Positions 1 to 13,391 of a DNA stretch of 64,000 nucleotides are shown here, in pieces; the first letter of the stretch is position 1, and each line of letters begins with the position of its first letter. The stretch spans positions 62,290,817 through 62,354,816 of the forward strand of contig JBCFYV010009882.1 of the NCBI GenBank assembly GCA_039000515.1, written 5' to 3'. The translations under genes and the position numbers were made by a program. Source of the stretch: Timema cristinae. Taxonomy: Eukaryota > Arthropoda > Insecta > Phasmatodea > Timematidae. Below the pieces are notes generated by a model. It was not told where the DNA came from. It saw nothing but the letters and a program-made list of their open reading frames with translations, and did not search any database.

Positions 1-524
1 TAAATACCATTGAAAATTACATGGTTGCTTACTTAAAAATAAAGTAATATATTAAAAACAACAAAATGTAATGTAGTGAAGAATTTATATATTTTTTTAA
101 GTACTAAATAAATACCACATAACTTTCTCATGAATTACTTAATCTAGTATCTAAAGTAAATGTACAAAATTATATTTTGGTAAATTTTTTTATCGCTATT
201 GTTTTTAATTATATTTGTATGGGTATACATCTTTCAAACTAATTGTATCAAATGTTTTCATACAAAACCAAAAACGCTAGACTCCAGTTAAAAATCTTCA
301 GGGAATATAGAGTGACTTTTTTTTGTATTTGAGAAATGAGACGTTTATGTTTACTATCTATATTCGATTTATAATTTCATATCAAACTAACGGTTTTGGT
401 TTAACTTAAAAATCTCCATTTAGTTAATATAGTACGATTTGTCAAAACGTGTCCTCAAAAGATGAGCAAACAGGTCAAGGTCAGAGAGGTTAAGTGAGCC
501 CCGAAAAACTTAATATAAATTAGA
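1..524. other. AT-rich intergenic DNA
   Basis: No coding frame, RNA or repeat unit recognised. It ends where an old SINE begins. Confidence 0.5.
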
Positions 525-774
525 CTTTTTTTAGCATCGCATCCTACTACCCGTTCAGATTGTATGCCTTTGTACTAATTATGTTAAATGTTTTCAATAT
601 TAGGAAGGTTATATTTAGAGGAAGTGTACCCACATTTGCTTGGAAGGAGAGTTGAATACCATTTTGGAAAAACCACCCTCAGTACACCTAACCGAGATTC
701 GAACATTTACTCCCCGTCATTGGCAGTTTAGTCTACTTTAATAGTAGCGCATTAGACCATGCGACCACCGAAAA
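525..774 (-). repeat. tRNA-derived SINE, family C (copy C1)
   Basis: Read on the minus strand, it has a tRNA-like head (GGTGGTCGCATGGTCTAATG at the A-box position, then a B-box-like GTTCGAATCTCGG), a body shared with the other family C copies (AAGCAAATGTGGGTACACTTC) and the common tail in mutated form (ACGGGTAGTAGGATGCGATG) ending in a short A run. Full length but diverged, with no clear TSD, so probably old. Confidence 0.8.
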
Positions 775-1436
775 AGGTTATAACAATTAGTAATCATATT
801 TTACTATATAATTTTAAGTTGATTGGTTCTAAAACTACCCCACACAGTGTTCACATGGGTTTAGGTGTTGATATTGCAACAATATTGTGCAGTAAAAGAA
901 AATAAACCAAAGGTTAACGAAAACACCTTAAGGTTTTCCTAAGTATGCAAATGTATTCTAAGTATCAGCTTGCTAATTTTCATGGTCTAAGGGCTACCCT
1001 CAACAATAGTATCACAGTCTAAGGTGTAAGGCTCACTATATTTAATATTTAAAAAACTTCCTGTGTGCTCATTCTCATGATTCCCTAAGAACAAATAATA
1101 AGTTTTTATTTTCTATGAGGTATTATTGTTTTAGAGATGTTCACATTGATTGTCACGTGGCTTAAGGCGTTATAATCGTAATACATGTACAAGAAAAAAT
1201 AAACACAACCAAGATGCAGACTCTAATGTTTCTCTGAGTACATTTTTGTCGCATGGAATATATGACTGGGAGGGACATGACATTCAGGCTTCAGGCGCCA
1301 TATGTAGACTATTAGCCTCTCCAGTGGCACAGAACGTTGCCCGGGATACACCAAATGAGGTTGTCTACACGTCGTACCCGCAATGAGATGATGTGATGAA
1401 AGTTATTATGATATTGCGGAGCCAGGTGAGTCTTAA
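775..1436. other. intergenic DNA with a short unassigned frame
   Basis: A 78-codon frame at 1150-1386 (+) matches nothing I recognise and starts at a non-ATG codon. Just downstream, GCCAG/GTGAGT at about 1424 looks like a splice donor. There is no independent support for an exon. Confidence 0.3.
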
Positions 1437-1575
1437 GGTGGCATGGAGGGAGACGTGAGAAAAGGCCAGTGTTTTTTCAGTTTTTATTGCAAAGAAATTT
1501 TTTGGCCAAAATAAATCAAATATTTCTCCCGTAGAAACATAATAGTTTTATTTTCTTCATGTGGTGGTAATGTGC
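1437..1575 (+). repeat. dispersed repeat R1, partial copy 1
   Basis: Shares an ordered series of blocks with 11205-11480 and 43715-44010, including GTGAGAAAAGGCCAGTGTTT, CAGTTTTTAT, AATCAAATATT and AGTTTTATTTTCTTC. This copy stops after the first half of the repeat. The family is unknown and no coding capacity is evident. Confidence 0.6.
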
Positions 1576-1590
1576 TGAGCTAATGGACAT

Positions 1591-2133
1591 TTAGCTCTCA
1601 CAAGTAATTGACTGTGTCAACCTCCAAGATATCAACAATGTGTCCACGACGCTGCAGTTTGAAATTCCCATAGCCGACCTGATACGGCGAATATGTCCCG
1701 AGTCTATCTCTAATAAGCCTCCATTAATTGTCACCGGAGAACTAAAACCTCTACCAAGAAACGCAGGCAATCTTTGATCTTCACATATTTTCTGTTTTTC
1801 GGCTCGTCGAGCATTCGCCTGCCCCTCTTTGGCGGCCACCCCTTCTTGTACTGTCATGAGAGGTGGTTAGCTGTACTCTCCCTCCTTCCCCCCTCTCTTG
1901 TATTGGTCCCAGTCGGCGAGTTTGTGCTTTTTGTTGTTACGAGCTAATTTTAATACACAGAACGTTTTATTGTCTGGTGCTGACCGGTTGACTAACTCTT
2001 GATTGTCTACATCTTTATCACAGCAGACCATCAGAGCCAGATCTTGGGCGCTATGGCGTCTAGGGAAGTCAATAACGGGGATGCCTGGAGTTAGCCCCCG
2101 CCACAGCGGGTATGCAATCATCAGATCTTTCAA
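1591..2133 (-). pseudogene. GC-richer broken reading frame, unknown family
   Basis: On the minus strand, two open stretches (2133-1867 and 1857-1591) lie in the same frame and are separated by one TAA at 1867-1869, giving about 180 codons read through. Another in-frame stop (TAG, 2134-2136) lies immediately upstream, and frame-consistent sequence may continue beyond it. Composition is much nearer 50% GC than the surroundings, and the residues look protein-like rather than low-complexity: the first half has LMIAYPLWRGLTPGIPVIDF, the second is basic and then hydrophobic (RRAEKQKICEDQRLPAFLGR). I do not recognise the family. It could be a captured gene fragment, part of a retroelement gag-like region, or chance. 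No TIR, LTR or TSD was seen around it. Confidence 0.35.
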
Positions 2134-2189
2134 CTATGGGTGCACAACTCGCGCTTGGACTGCCCTACCGTCAAAATTAGGATAAAGAA

Positions 2190-2690
2190 GTACTAGCTTG
2201 GAATGGTTTTTTGTTACAGCCGACCAATGGGCTGGTTTAACTGAACTCATTTGATGGTGCTATATTTCTTGTCTAACCTACTTCGCTCTACTCAATGCGT
2301 GGTACTTGATTGAGCTAACTTTTTGTTTAGCTATGATTGTGAGATAGTCAGGCATGCAAATATAGTATTAGATGCTATTTAGGCTCCCTTGTAGCATGCC
2401 AATTAGAATGATTAGACATCTACAATTAAATATTAAAAATTTGATAATTTATGACAACAGACGCGAAAGAAAGAATTAATATCAACACATTTAAGAGTCA
2501 TCTGCCTCAAGATTTATTTTCCATGACTGGATGAAGTCAAATATATAATCATGATTTTCCCGAGGGTTAAACACGTGGTTTTTAAGGCACGTTAAATTTG
2601 ATAAATACTGTAGCATATTCCAAAGAAGAGAATTAAATGGACATATTTAGTTTTAATACGTTTCAATATCTACTCACCGTATTAAGATGT
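2190..2690. other. intergenic DNA, nothing recognised
   Basis: AT-rich sequence without a supported gene, repeat unit or RNA. Confidence 0.4.
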
Positions 2691-4330
2691 TCTTGGATTC
2701 CCTCGCCATCCTGTTTGGAGAAAACATTCAAGACCAACATCATGGCAGCTTCAACACATGCTTTCTCGTCTAATTCTCATGCGCAAAGAAGTGTAGAATG
2801 AATTCGACCCAGCGACCCGCTGCGCTCGGAGTTGCCAAGCGGCGTTTCAACGAACCTTACCTTCCCCTCACCCTGCAAGCTGTTCTCCCTCCTTTGTTTC
2901 CCTTTCACCTTGCTTTCATCCCTCTCTCTCTCCCTCTCTATGATTCTGAGTTTATCACCTATTTTGTTTTGTTCCGTTCAAGTTAGATTTGAAAGTATAA
3001 AAAGGCTGTTCCTCAGTTTCACGGTATGGCAATCTATCACAACGTAGCTCCAAAGAAGGGACCCCTGATAACTCTCTCAACGACGGAACCATGCAGTATT
3101 GGGCGTGGGATCCACCACCGCACCGTCCAGGAGGATGTTCTGCAATTTCATAAGTATCCTTTCGTCGTTTTCAAGTCTATTTGACCTTAGAGTCTATTCT
3201 TTGTATAACTAGACAATGTCTGTCAAGACATTATGATTTATAACTTTTTGTTGTGTTTATGATCTTTATAGTCGAAAGCGACTTTCATTTTGTATAATTT
3301 TCATATTCAGTCGGATTAACTGTAAATTCATATTAAGTCTATCAGAATTCTAAGTTATGATGTTTATTTAATTTGTTGTATATAGTGACCCTGTGACTAA
3401 GGGGTCAGAGTCAAAATAGCTCTTATATGTAGCAAGTCCTTCAGACTAGATATACTAGTCCTAGCGGTTATTGTTCTCTTGTACAGTTTCTAAATATGAG
3501 CATTCTGCTCTAGATGTAAGAAGGATTTAATTTTAAATCCTACTGGTCCGTACAAGTTCCATAAGACTGGACAATATTTCTCATGACGCCGTGGACGTCA
3601 TGTGCATTTGTTAATATTTAGTATGGCTTCAACCTGTCCTTGTCTGTCCTTGTTTAAATCTCTGTTGGGTTTTTTGTAGTTCTATCTTTGAGTTGGGCAG
3701 GTAGTCCCACTTCGCGTGTGGTATTAGCTTGGGTGGGTAAACCGCGGAACTCTGCTTGACTCATAGTGGCGTCCGCGCAGATAATACCGTTTTTCTTTTT
3801 GCCCGCTTTGGACGCCTACAGTATCAGTATGGCTTTTAGGTGTAATTAAAATTAGTGCTGCATCCCAGAGAGAGTGAGTCACAATATATTTGTACTATTG
3901 AATGCTCCGGCAGTACCAAAAGGGAAAGAGACCAGCCATAGTACTATTTTTGTTGACACCTGTTTGTTAGCCATCGAACAATGTAATAAACAGACCTTTC
4001 TATTGCTTTTCAAGATCTGATGCCTTTTAATTCTTACGCTACAGCTCCAATCAAGCAAGATTGATTAAATTATATATGTGTCGAAATCCTAGATGTATAC
4101 GATTTTTAGTTAATTTTCATTAATAATTACCTTATTGCTTTCTCTTCTAGAAACACCCGACTGTATCCTGGCACCAGCCCAGCTTTTGTTATCACTGCCA
4201 GACAATCACCCTTTTCTATTTGATTTGAACAAACTTAAATCTAGTGTTCATGTATTCATGTTGTATATTTAATATTTAATCCTGTTGTTATAATAAATAT
4301 ATTTGCTATCTAAATTGTTCAATCTATTTT
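2690..4330 (+). other. GC-richer unassigned segment with transcript-like signals
   Basis: Pyrimidine-rich stretches (about 2860-2940), a TATA-like TATAAAA at 2996, a good acceptor-like site (TTGCTTTCTCTTCTAG ending at 4150) and AATAAA at about 4292 occur in order on the plus strand. No coherent protein was found between them. The middle (about 3600-4045) has an LTR-like look but no second copy or matching TSD. It may be a noncoding transcript or an unrecognised repeat. Confidence 0.2.
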
Positions 4331-4749
4331 AGATCATGTCACCTTGTCTTAGTTTACATTCCCCTAGTTAAGTGTATATGTAACGCCCTCAGATATTTAA
4401 TTTGGGAATACATGTAGGACTTACATATTGCATCTGAATCTGACATTGCTCAACCAATACAATGTCTGGAAACCTTTTGTTATCTGGAGGTTTTTCACAT
4501 CACAGTTTCAAATGTATCTGTCAGCTTGTATTGAACAACTTGAGTTTTTTAGGCATTCTACCTAAAACACAACATATGATGTTGATTGTACTCTTTCTTA
4601 TCTCTTATACCTTCCGGTAAAATTGACTTAAAATATCAATACCAAGCTATTATGGTTAATTAAATACACTCTACTAACACTCATAATCACTGATTTGTAT
4701 ATTTACATAATTTTTGTCGACCAAAATATTTAGCAAGTAACAACGCATT

Positions 4750-5015
4750 AGGTGACCTGGTGGTCTAGGGGTAAGGTGTCAGACTTCTGTGCTGGCGGCC
4801 GGGGTTCAATCCTCGGTCCCGGCACAGATTTATCTGATATCCAAACCCTTCCTTCACCTCTGACAAGATATCTTGTGAATGTGGGGAATGCTAGGCCTCC
4901 ACCGTGGTTCGGATTCCACGTTAAACTGTAGGTCCTTCATTTCATCTCACAATCACCCTACCATTACACATTAGCGTAAGTGCGTATAACCCGAACGGGT
5001 AGTAAGACGCGGTGC

Positions 5016-5097
<82 letters not shown>
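4750..5097 (+). repeat. tRNA-derived SINE, family A (copy A1, full length)
   Basis: Starts with a tRNA-Glu-like head (A box TGGTCTAGGGGTAAGG, B box GGGGTTCAATCC), then the family A body, then the shared tail ending GACGCGGTGCTAA and a (TAA)n run at 5016-5099 of about 28 units. It is flanked by the 8-base TSD AACGCATT (4742-4749 and 5098-5105). The long uninterrupted tail and good match to other copies suggest a fairly recent insertion. It belongs to the subfamily that lacks the GTGTATTAATCAC insert. Confidence 0.9.

Positions 5098-5099
<2 letters not shown>
5016..5099 (+). repeat. (TAA)n microsatellite, SINE tail
   Basis: Perfect trinucleotide run of about 28 units that forms the 3' end of SINE A1. 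Confidence 0.95.
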
Positions 5100-5100
<1 letters not shown>

Positions 5101-5105
5101 GCATT

Positions 5106-5800
5106 TATTCACATAGCAATGAGGTCTACGTGAAAAATAATCTTAGAAAAGGTCTATCACAGCCGTCCCGCTAGTAAAGATATGTGACACATTTATGAAC
5201 CTGCAATACCAATATAAAATTTAGCTGTTTAAACTATTAGTCCATATAGCTATTGAGAATTATCCACATATAGTATGTTAATTTGATTCATTTAGAATTA
5301 ATAGTATATTAAAAAATGTCCATCCTTCTTGCCAGTGCTTGTTGAAATTTGATCATAGATCATTTTCTCCTTAAGGAAAAAGCTGAAATATTAAGTATGA
5401 TGTATTATGTACTAGCTTATGCCTGGCATCCATATCTTCATATAAATCAATTAATGTTAATAATCTCAAATGTTTATATACTAAAGCTCAAAGTAATTCT
5501 AGAAAAAACTGTTCTGCTCTGGTATTAGTTATATTCATTAGGCATCATAATCACGGGTTAAGATGTATTGTTTTATAACCTGGCTAACATTAGTTTGAAT
5601 AAAACAATATATCAGAATCACTCTTTATAGGACTCATTACATCCTTGTCTAGATTTATTGTCATAGGTGCAGTGCAAAGTAACGTCCAGGAGTGTCCTGG
5701 TTGTTTTAGAATAATTCTCTTAAGGATAATTTTGGAACAATATTTGTGCATCTTTGTAGATAATTGATTTATATGTAGAGAACATAGTAAAATAATACAC
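5106..5800. other. AT-rich intergenic DNA
   Basis: No supported gene or repeat. Confidence 0.4.
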
Positions 5801-6290
5801 TCCAAGTAAGACTGCTATCTGGTTTGAGTTCACAAGGATGCAGCTTATAAGATACGCCTATAATATAATATGCCCATGTAAGAGTGCTACCTTTCTTGAT
5901 TCCTCTATGATTCAGTTTAAAAGAAACACCATAATGCAATACGTGGAGGTAGGACTGATAATCGTGCAGATTATAAGATACGCCTACAATGCTATATGCT
6001 GATGTAAGAGTGCTTCTTTGCTTGGTTTCACCATGGTGCAGCTCTTAAGATAGGCCCATAGATTAATATGTTGGGTTCCACTATGATGTAGCTTATAAGA
6101 TAGGTCCATAATGTTATACGTCGAGGTAAGAGTGCTACCTTTCTTAGTTCCACTATAAAGCAGCTTATAAGACAGTTTCATAATGCTATATTTTGAGGTA
6201 AACTGTTACCTTATTTGGTTCTACTATGGTATAGCTTTTTAGATGTATCCATAATGTAACACGTTAAGGTAAGACTGTTACCTTGCTTGT
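5800..6290 (+). repeat. diverged minisatellite, unit about 80 bases
   Basis: About six imperfect units built on CAGCTTATAAGATACGCC, then CATAATGTTATA, then GTAAGAGTGCTACCTTTCTT and TTCCACTAT. Recurrences of the GCTTATAAGA block lie near 5840, 5966, 6045, 6080, 6163 and 6233. Unit spacing varies and one unit is shortened, so the array is old. Short frames across it are not credible genes. Confidence 0.8.
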
Positions 6291-6299
6291 TTTCAATCA

Positions 6300-6905
6300 T
6301 TTATGTACTCGGCTGTATGTGCATTTTAGCTAACAAGTTTATGGGTGTTATGTAGTGTCAGGATTTGAATCAAGACTGTACTGAGAGTGTGGGTAAATTT
6401 CCTCTAAGGATGGCTGGTGAGACTAGGAATTGATGAGACCTTTCTCATATATTGGTTATTTTTGGGAAATTGCAGATCCAATATTTTATAATTGAGTCCA
6501 TATGTATTCGTTGTGTGTGCATTTTAACTTCAAATATCAACTATAACGTTTCCGGGAAGTTACGGTGTGATTTGGTTTGAATCCAGGCTTTATTGAGAGT
6601 GTGTGTATATTTACTCCAAGGATGGGTAGTAAGATGTAGTGTTGATGAGGCCTATCTCATATATTAATTATTATTTGGAAATTCTCAGAACTATCATTTT
6701 ATAATTGGGTTGGTTTGTAAGTCATGTACTTGGTTGTGTGTGCATTGTAACTATAACGTTATTGGGGGTAACGATAGGGTTGAGGTTTGAATCCAGACTA
6801 TACATAAGTGTGCACGAAAGCTTTCTCACCTATAGGTGCTTTTAATAACTATTATTTATTAAATTTTTCAGGTCGATTATTTTATAATTGAATTGGTTTG
6901 TAAGA
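6300..6905 (+). repeat. tandem repeat, about 3 units of 200-220 bases
   Basis: Three successive units start near 6302, 6500 and 6720 with ATGTACTTGGTTGTGTGTGC-like sequence. Each then carries a GTTTGAATCCAGAC-like block, TGAGAGTGTG, TTTCTCA(TATATT) and ends with TTTTATAATTGAGTTGGTTTG. The GTTTGAATCC block resembles a tRNA B box, so the unit might derive from an old SINE, but that is inference. Confidence 0.75.
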
Positions 6906-7894
6906 ATATACTATTCTTTACAAGGATAATTTGAAAGAGCTCTTCTCACGTCTGAACGATTTTAAAAAAGTTAATGCTTCGGGAAAGTTTTTTAATAAAG
7001 GTTCTTTCTCATCTTTTATCGGAGTGGATATTTAATGGAGCCAGTCTCGTTTGAAAAGATGTAACCTTTATTTGGCCTCAGCTTCTTGAGGATTTTATAA
7101 GGAATGTGAGAGAACATCTAGATTAGTTTGGGAATATGAGCATGTTATTGTCGTCTACAGGTCCTGATCATTTTGTTAGCCCACCTTTTTGTTTTTCTAT
7201 GTTTTAGCAACAATATTCCTATATATATAAATTCTGTAATTTTTGTATATATTATTAAATTCTTCTCTTAGACGATACATATTAATAGTTAATCATTGTG
7301 ATAGTACCAGATATTGTATTTGTTTCGAGTGTTTATTTATTTTGTTAAGTTTTAATTAGTTTTGTTTATTATAGACGTATTTTTTTAATAGTTACTTTAA
7401 AAGGTTTCTCGACTAAATATATAGATATTTCTGTAAATTTATCTCAAGCCCTGCTTGTACACAATGTATAAATATTAAATTATATTTTCAACTTTTACTG
7501 GTAATAAATTTAGGAGAATTCAATTTTAATTGCTTAGAAGAACTATATTATTATTATAATATATTATATTATATTAATATGATGTATTAGGTAAAAAACA
7601 TCAATTACAAAGTTACAAATTCATTTGAAAGAGATTTGGTAGGATTACTACAAGTCAGTGTCTTAGGACTTAAAAATGTTTTTCAAAAATTTTACTGGTA
7701 AGTTTACCTCTGGCCTCTTAATGAGGTAAACCCTTCAACGTTGTGAACTCTCAGTCAAAGATTACATCTATTCAACATGAGTATTAAGTGATTTATTTGC
7801 CTTAGCCTCCTAATGTCGTGGCGTATAATTACTCTCCATCTAGCATCTATCTTGAGGAAATCTTATTCTCGAACAATCCAAATTTATATACATG
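6906..7894. other. AT-rich intergenic DNA
   Basis: No gene or repeat family recognised. Confidence 0.4.
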
Positions 7895-7947
7895 TGGTCC
7901 GTATAACCCGAACGGGTAGTAAGACGCGGTGCTAATAATAATAATAA
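7895..7947 (+). repeat. tail-only retro-insertion of the SINE 3' end
   Basis: The 53-base insert is only the shared tail (CGTATAACCCGAACGGGTAG to GCGGTGCTAA) plus (TAA)n. It is flanked by a perfect 10-base TSD, TATATACATG, at 7885-7894 and 7948-7957. Extreme 5' truncation with a TSD is the usual outcome of aborted target-primed reverse transcription. The source could be a SINE or the LINE that shares this tail. Confidence 0.9.
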
Positions 7948-7957
7948 TATATACATG

Positions 7958-8690
7958 AGTTGAGTCTCCGACTTACATATCCACAATTGCAAATTTATAA
8001 TCACACTCCCATTGTAACATGTCACTTCATTTATCTGGTGACGTATTGGTTTCTCCAAAATTTAATGGTATCAAAGAGCCAGGAGGAATTTGGTTCTTTG
8101 CCACTAGGCCGTGTAATATAAACATATATATATATATATTTATTATCTTTGATTGTACCTAATTTATTAAAATTAATTGTCAAGGTCCACTCTTTCATGA
8201 AGGTGCTTGTATCCTAATTTACTATCCTCGAAATTCATGTATTAATGTTTCAATATCACAAGGTTAATTCAAACGTCTGTCACTACTTTAAGAATAATCT
8301 TCACAAAACAGTTTGTAATTTCTTGTGGTAGGAACTTGGCGCTAGTAATGTTTGCAAACGGTTGGTCTGAATAATTTAACATGTCCTCGCTTTGGAGCAA
8401 ATATAAGCTTCCACTGCCTGAACAAATATAATCCCATGTCAGGTCTATCCGAGATGAGGTTTGTCTAGAGACACGCGTGGTTGCCCATTGTCCAATTTGG
8501 TGCATCGGCGCGGTTTCACGGAGCTACGAGGGGTTGCCATGTACTGTACACTCCGGTTACCATGAGCGGCAACAATACTATCAAACTTGGTTACAATTGT
8601 GTTTAGCTGTAGTGTTAGAGTTATCATGATAGAACTTCCACCTTTTAATCTAAATTGTGATTTCGCTTCAGAAGGCAAGTGTTTTAACAG
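7958..8690. other. intergenic DNA, nothing recognised
   Basis: A (TA)n run lies near 8127. Overlapping minus-strand frames at 8269-8678 have no recognisable motif and are not called. Confidence 0.4.
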
Positions 8691-8699
8691 TCGAGTGTC

Positions 8700-9420
8700 T
8701 TTGAGACAGACTTCTTTCAGTGTGAGCGGAGTTTACACGTGATATGACAGATGTTTTGCTGGATGGATGTATTTGAGATAAATAACTTTCAGTAACTGGA
8801 GTGATATTCCAGCTATTTTATTAATTGGATGTATTTGAGACAACTAACTTTCATTGACTGTAGTGATATGAGTGTGGTTTTTCTAGCTGTATGTATTTGA
8901 GACAACTAACTTTCAGTGACTGGAATGATTTGAGTTGTTTTGCTAGCTGGATGTATTTGAGACAACTAACTTTAATTGACTGTAGTGATATGAGTGTGGT
9001 TTTACTAGCTGTATGTATTTGAGACAACTAACTTTCAGTGACTGGAATGATTTGAGTTGTTTTGCTAGCTGGATGTATTTGAGACAACTAACTTTCATTG
9101 ACTGTAGTGATATCAGTGTGGTTTTTCTAGCTGTATGTATTTGAGACAACTAACTTTCAGTGACTGGAATGATTTGAGTTGTTTTGCTAGCTGGATGTAT
9201 TTGAGACAACTAACTTTAATTGACTGTAGTGATATGAGTGTGGTTTTACTAGCTGTATGTATTTGAGACAACTAACTTTCAGTGACTGGAATGATTTGAG
9301 TTGTTTTGCTAGCTGGATGTATTAGACACAACTAACTTTCAGTGACTAGAGTGATATGACATGTTTTGTCGGCTGGATACATTTGAGATAACTAACTTTC
9401 ACAGTGCATGGAGTGTACTT
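8700..9420 (+). repeat. higher-order minisatellite (61/122/244 bases)
   Basis: About twelve units of about 61 bases carry GATGTATTTGAGACAACTAA then CTTTCAGTGACTGG or a variant. Two monomer types alternate: type A has GACTGTAGTGATATGAGTGT, type B has GACTGGAATGATTTGAGTTG. Type A itself alternates between TTTCATTG with TTTTTCTAG and TTTAATTG with TTTTACTAG, giving a 244-base superunit present twice (about 8825-9068 and 9069-9312) with almost no differences. Outer units are more diverged. Confidence 0.93.
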
Positions 9421-9424
9421 GTCG

Positions 9425-11204
9425 TATGACAAGTATTTAGCTAGTGGGGTGTTTAGGAATGGGAGGGTCTCAGTGGATCAATGTACACCAGCCGTTTGAA
9501 TGGCAACAGTCCCTCAATCTTAAGAGAAAGATAAAGAGAGAGAACTTTAATTATCTGATGACACTCCTATAATAACACGTTAATAAATACTTTTTATATT
9601 GGATCAAAACTTACAATATAATTATAATAATTATACTCATTTTCACGTGGTTTATATGTGGATTTGCTATTATTTACTCACGTTCTAAAACATAATTATA
9701 GTAAGCTACACACAATTTTCACTATTATTTTAATTGTGTTTTCAAGTAGATTATTGTTACTTTGAAAATAATGTTTATTAAAAATAGTTATATATAGGCT
9801 ACTTTTTAACACTGAGGTTTACATTAGTTTATTAAACGTAGTTTTTATTGAATAGCGTTGAAACATAACATCTCCGTATTTAAAAGAGTAAGAAATTTTC
9901 TAAAATATAGATTATATATGTTTATTTAAATTGAGGATTTATATTTTTCAATTAAATCTGAAAACTTATATGTAAATAGTCACCTTTTCTGATTTTATTT
10001 CAATAACCTAGAAATCACGAAACTGTCAACTAAAACTTTCCACAAGATAGTTTTATGACTCAAGCATTCAAATAAAATATAAATTTTACATAATATTAAA
10101 ATCAATATATTTCATTTGGGAAACAAACATGCTATAAGTCCCAAGTATATAAAATAAGACATTATTACAGTTTTTATCAGTGCATAAAAGTTGTTAATAC
10201 CACCATTATAGTGATTAATATCTTTGTGTTTCATTAAAACTTATTTTTCATAAAATATATTATTATTTATAAGATAATACAATTTGTAAGCACCTGGAAA
10301 TAACCAATTGCAGGTAGAGGCATCCCTAGCTTTTAATTACGGAGGGGGTGGAGAAGGTAGGAAGAACTAATTTCTACTTTAAATTATAAAATAAATATTT
10401 TTTCATACCAAAATTAAATGAAAATAGAATTATATTATAAAAATAAGTTATCATCATCTCTTACATTTCTCCATACGTGGTTTTTCATTTTCTGAACAAT
10501 TCCCTGTTTATTTTAAGATACTAAGTGCAATCCATTTGAACAGGTTACTACTCCCTTCTCCCCCTGTGAAAACGACGCTTTTTCAGCTGTAACTCATAAG
10601 CTGTTGTCAATCTTATTTTACAATAAATCGTTGCCTCTTATTTAGCATCTAATTAGCTCCTAAATCTAAGAAATATACATTTGGTTATAACATTCATTTG
10701 TTTGTGGTTGTTCAAATGTTTGGTAAGAAGGGAGAAATAATTTATTATTAGGTCCTGCCAATCCTCTCTGAGCCTGAAGGCAATCCACGAATCGTATCTG
10801 TTAATAAAGATTGACAATAAAATTCAAAAATAGGAACTTATTTTTACTTTCCCACACTAATCTATTATAAATATGGTTTGAAATATCTTCTATCAATATC
10901 GATGGATGGTCAAAACATATTTGTAAGTCCTTATTAGTAAGATTGATGTTCAAAGTGACAGCTAGCATCCACACACATTCTTTAAAGAAGTTCAATTCGA
11001 CAGTACATTTCTTCTATAAAATTCCCAATTTTTCAATTATGTTCATTTTACTGGCATATAAATTTTAACATTGCCTAAGAATAAATAGCGAGCATCTTAC
11101 CATTGGATGCTGTATCCACCTAATATCCTAACACTATAAAATATAAAGATTGATAACCATTCTGATTTCCGTATAGACCCCGCGACCAGTTAAAGGGCAA
11201 TTCT
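9425..11204. other. AT-rich intergenic DNA
   Basis: Very AT-rich with no supported gene. A patch at 10300-10380 (AATTACGGAGGGGGTGGAG) resembles a DNA-transposon end, but no matching second end was found. Confidence 0.35.
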
Positions 11205-11480
11205 TCAAGTGGGGATGTAGGGGAGGCCATAAAAGATCAGTGTGTTTGCAGTTTTTATAACAAAACATTTTTAGTCAAATTAATCAAATATTTTTTCAAT
11301 AAAAACATAGAGTTTGATTTTCTTTACATGGCGACCTCAAAAGTTCTTGAATATTTAACAAGTGTGTCCTGGAATTTAATGACAAATTTTTGTCTTTATT
11401 TAAAAAGACTGTCATCTAATGTCTCTATGTTCATTACAGATATTCAGTACTGATGATATCACCATGTGCAGTAATTAAAA
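11205..11480 (+). repeat. dispersed repeat R1, copy 2
   Basis: Collinear with 43715-44010 over its whole length: GATCAGTGTGTTTGCAGTTT, AATCAAATATT, TTCTTGAATATTTAACAA, GTCCTGGAATTTAATGACAA, TTTAAAAAGACTGTCATCTAATG, then a block ending in CACCATGTG. Same orientation as the other two copies. The family is unknown. Confidence 0.7.
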
Positions 11481-11841
11481 CTATGTTTATACTGAATAGG
11501 TATTTGATTTATTTAGATCAAAAAAGTTTTTCCGTTAAAACTGCCTTTTATATCATCCCCTAAATCCCCAGATTAAATATTTAGAATTTGTCTAAACCTG
11601 TCATCGTTTACTCTCAAAATACCACCCACTCCATACGTAAACTTCTGGCAGTGTCTGTCATTCCTAGATTTATATTTTAATTGTATGGTTTTCAGGTACG
11701 CCAACATAACAATTAGAGCAAATCCCTGGAGAAGATAGTTTAAAATTTGCCTCATCTGACCACAACATTTCCCAACACATAGTATATTTACAATATTGAA
11801 TTAAGGGTCTCTCACAAAGTTGGAACTTCCTATCTCAAGCG

Positions 11842-13015
<1,174 letters not shown>

Positions 13016-13019
13016 GTTA

Positions 13020-13342
13020 TCGAACATGTTCAAACCAGTTCAGTATTTGTGTGGAAATAACACTCAACAATAAATACTCGACCGTTTAAGTTACTGGGTC
13101 TGCATCAGCCATCTTGGATTTTCACATCGAGCTCTAAAGTTTTTTGGTGGTCATCTTGATTTTCCAACATGTCAGGCATGTTCAAACTTGTTCAGACATG
13201 TCAACCAATCAGTCCGATTTCAAGCGTATAAGTGAATGGGTATAAAGATGCGGTGGGGAAAAAAATCCTCTTTAAATCATTCACATGTAAATCAATCAAT
13301 CAATATTGTCGAGACCAGTCAATACATGTTGGGTTGTGTTTA

Positions 13343-13391
<49 letters not shown>

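Noticed and set aside
2990..3030. TATA-box promoter at 2996
   Set aside because: TATAAAA is present, but initiator spacing is poor and no coding exon follows.
3600..4050. Solo LTR
   Set aside because: TG...CA-type ends can be imagined but no matching TSD, second copy or adjacent primer-binding site was found.
8269..8678. Two overlapping minus-strand frames as a small gene
   Set aside because: Different frames, no motif, no supporting signals.
8943..9149. Minus-strand frame with internal repeats (KYIQLAKQ type)
   Set aside because: The 122-base minisatellite happens to stay open. There is no gene context.
8700..9420. CRISPR-like regular repeats
   Set aside because: Animal DNA, units are directly tandem without unique spacers, and no cas-like genes are present.
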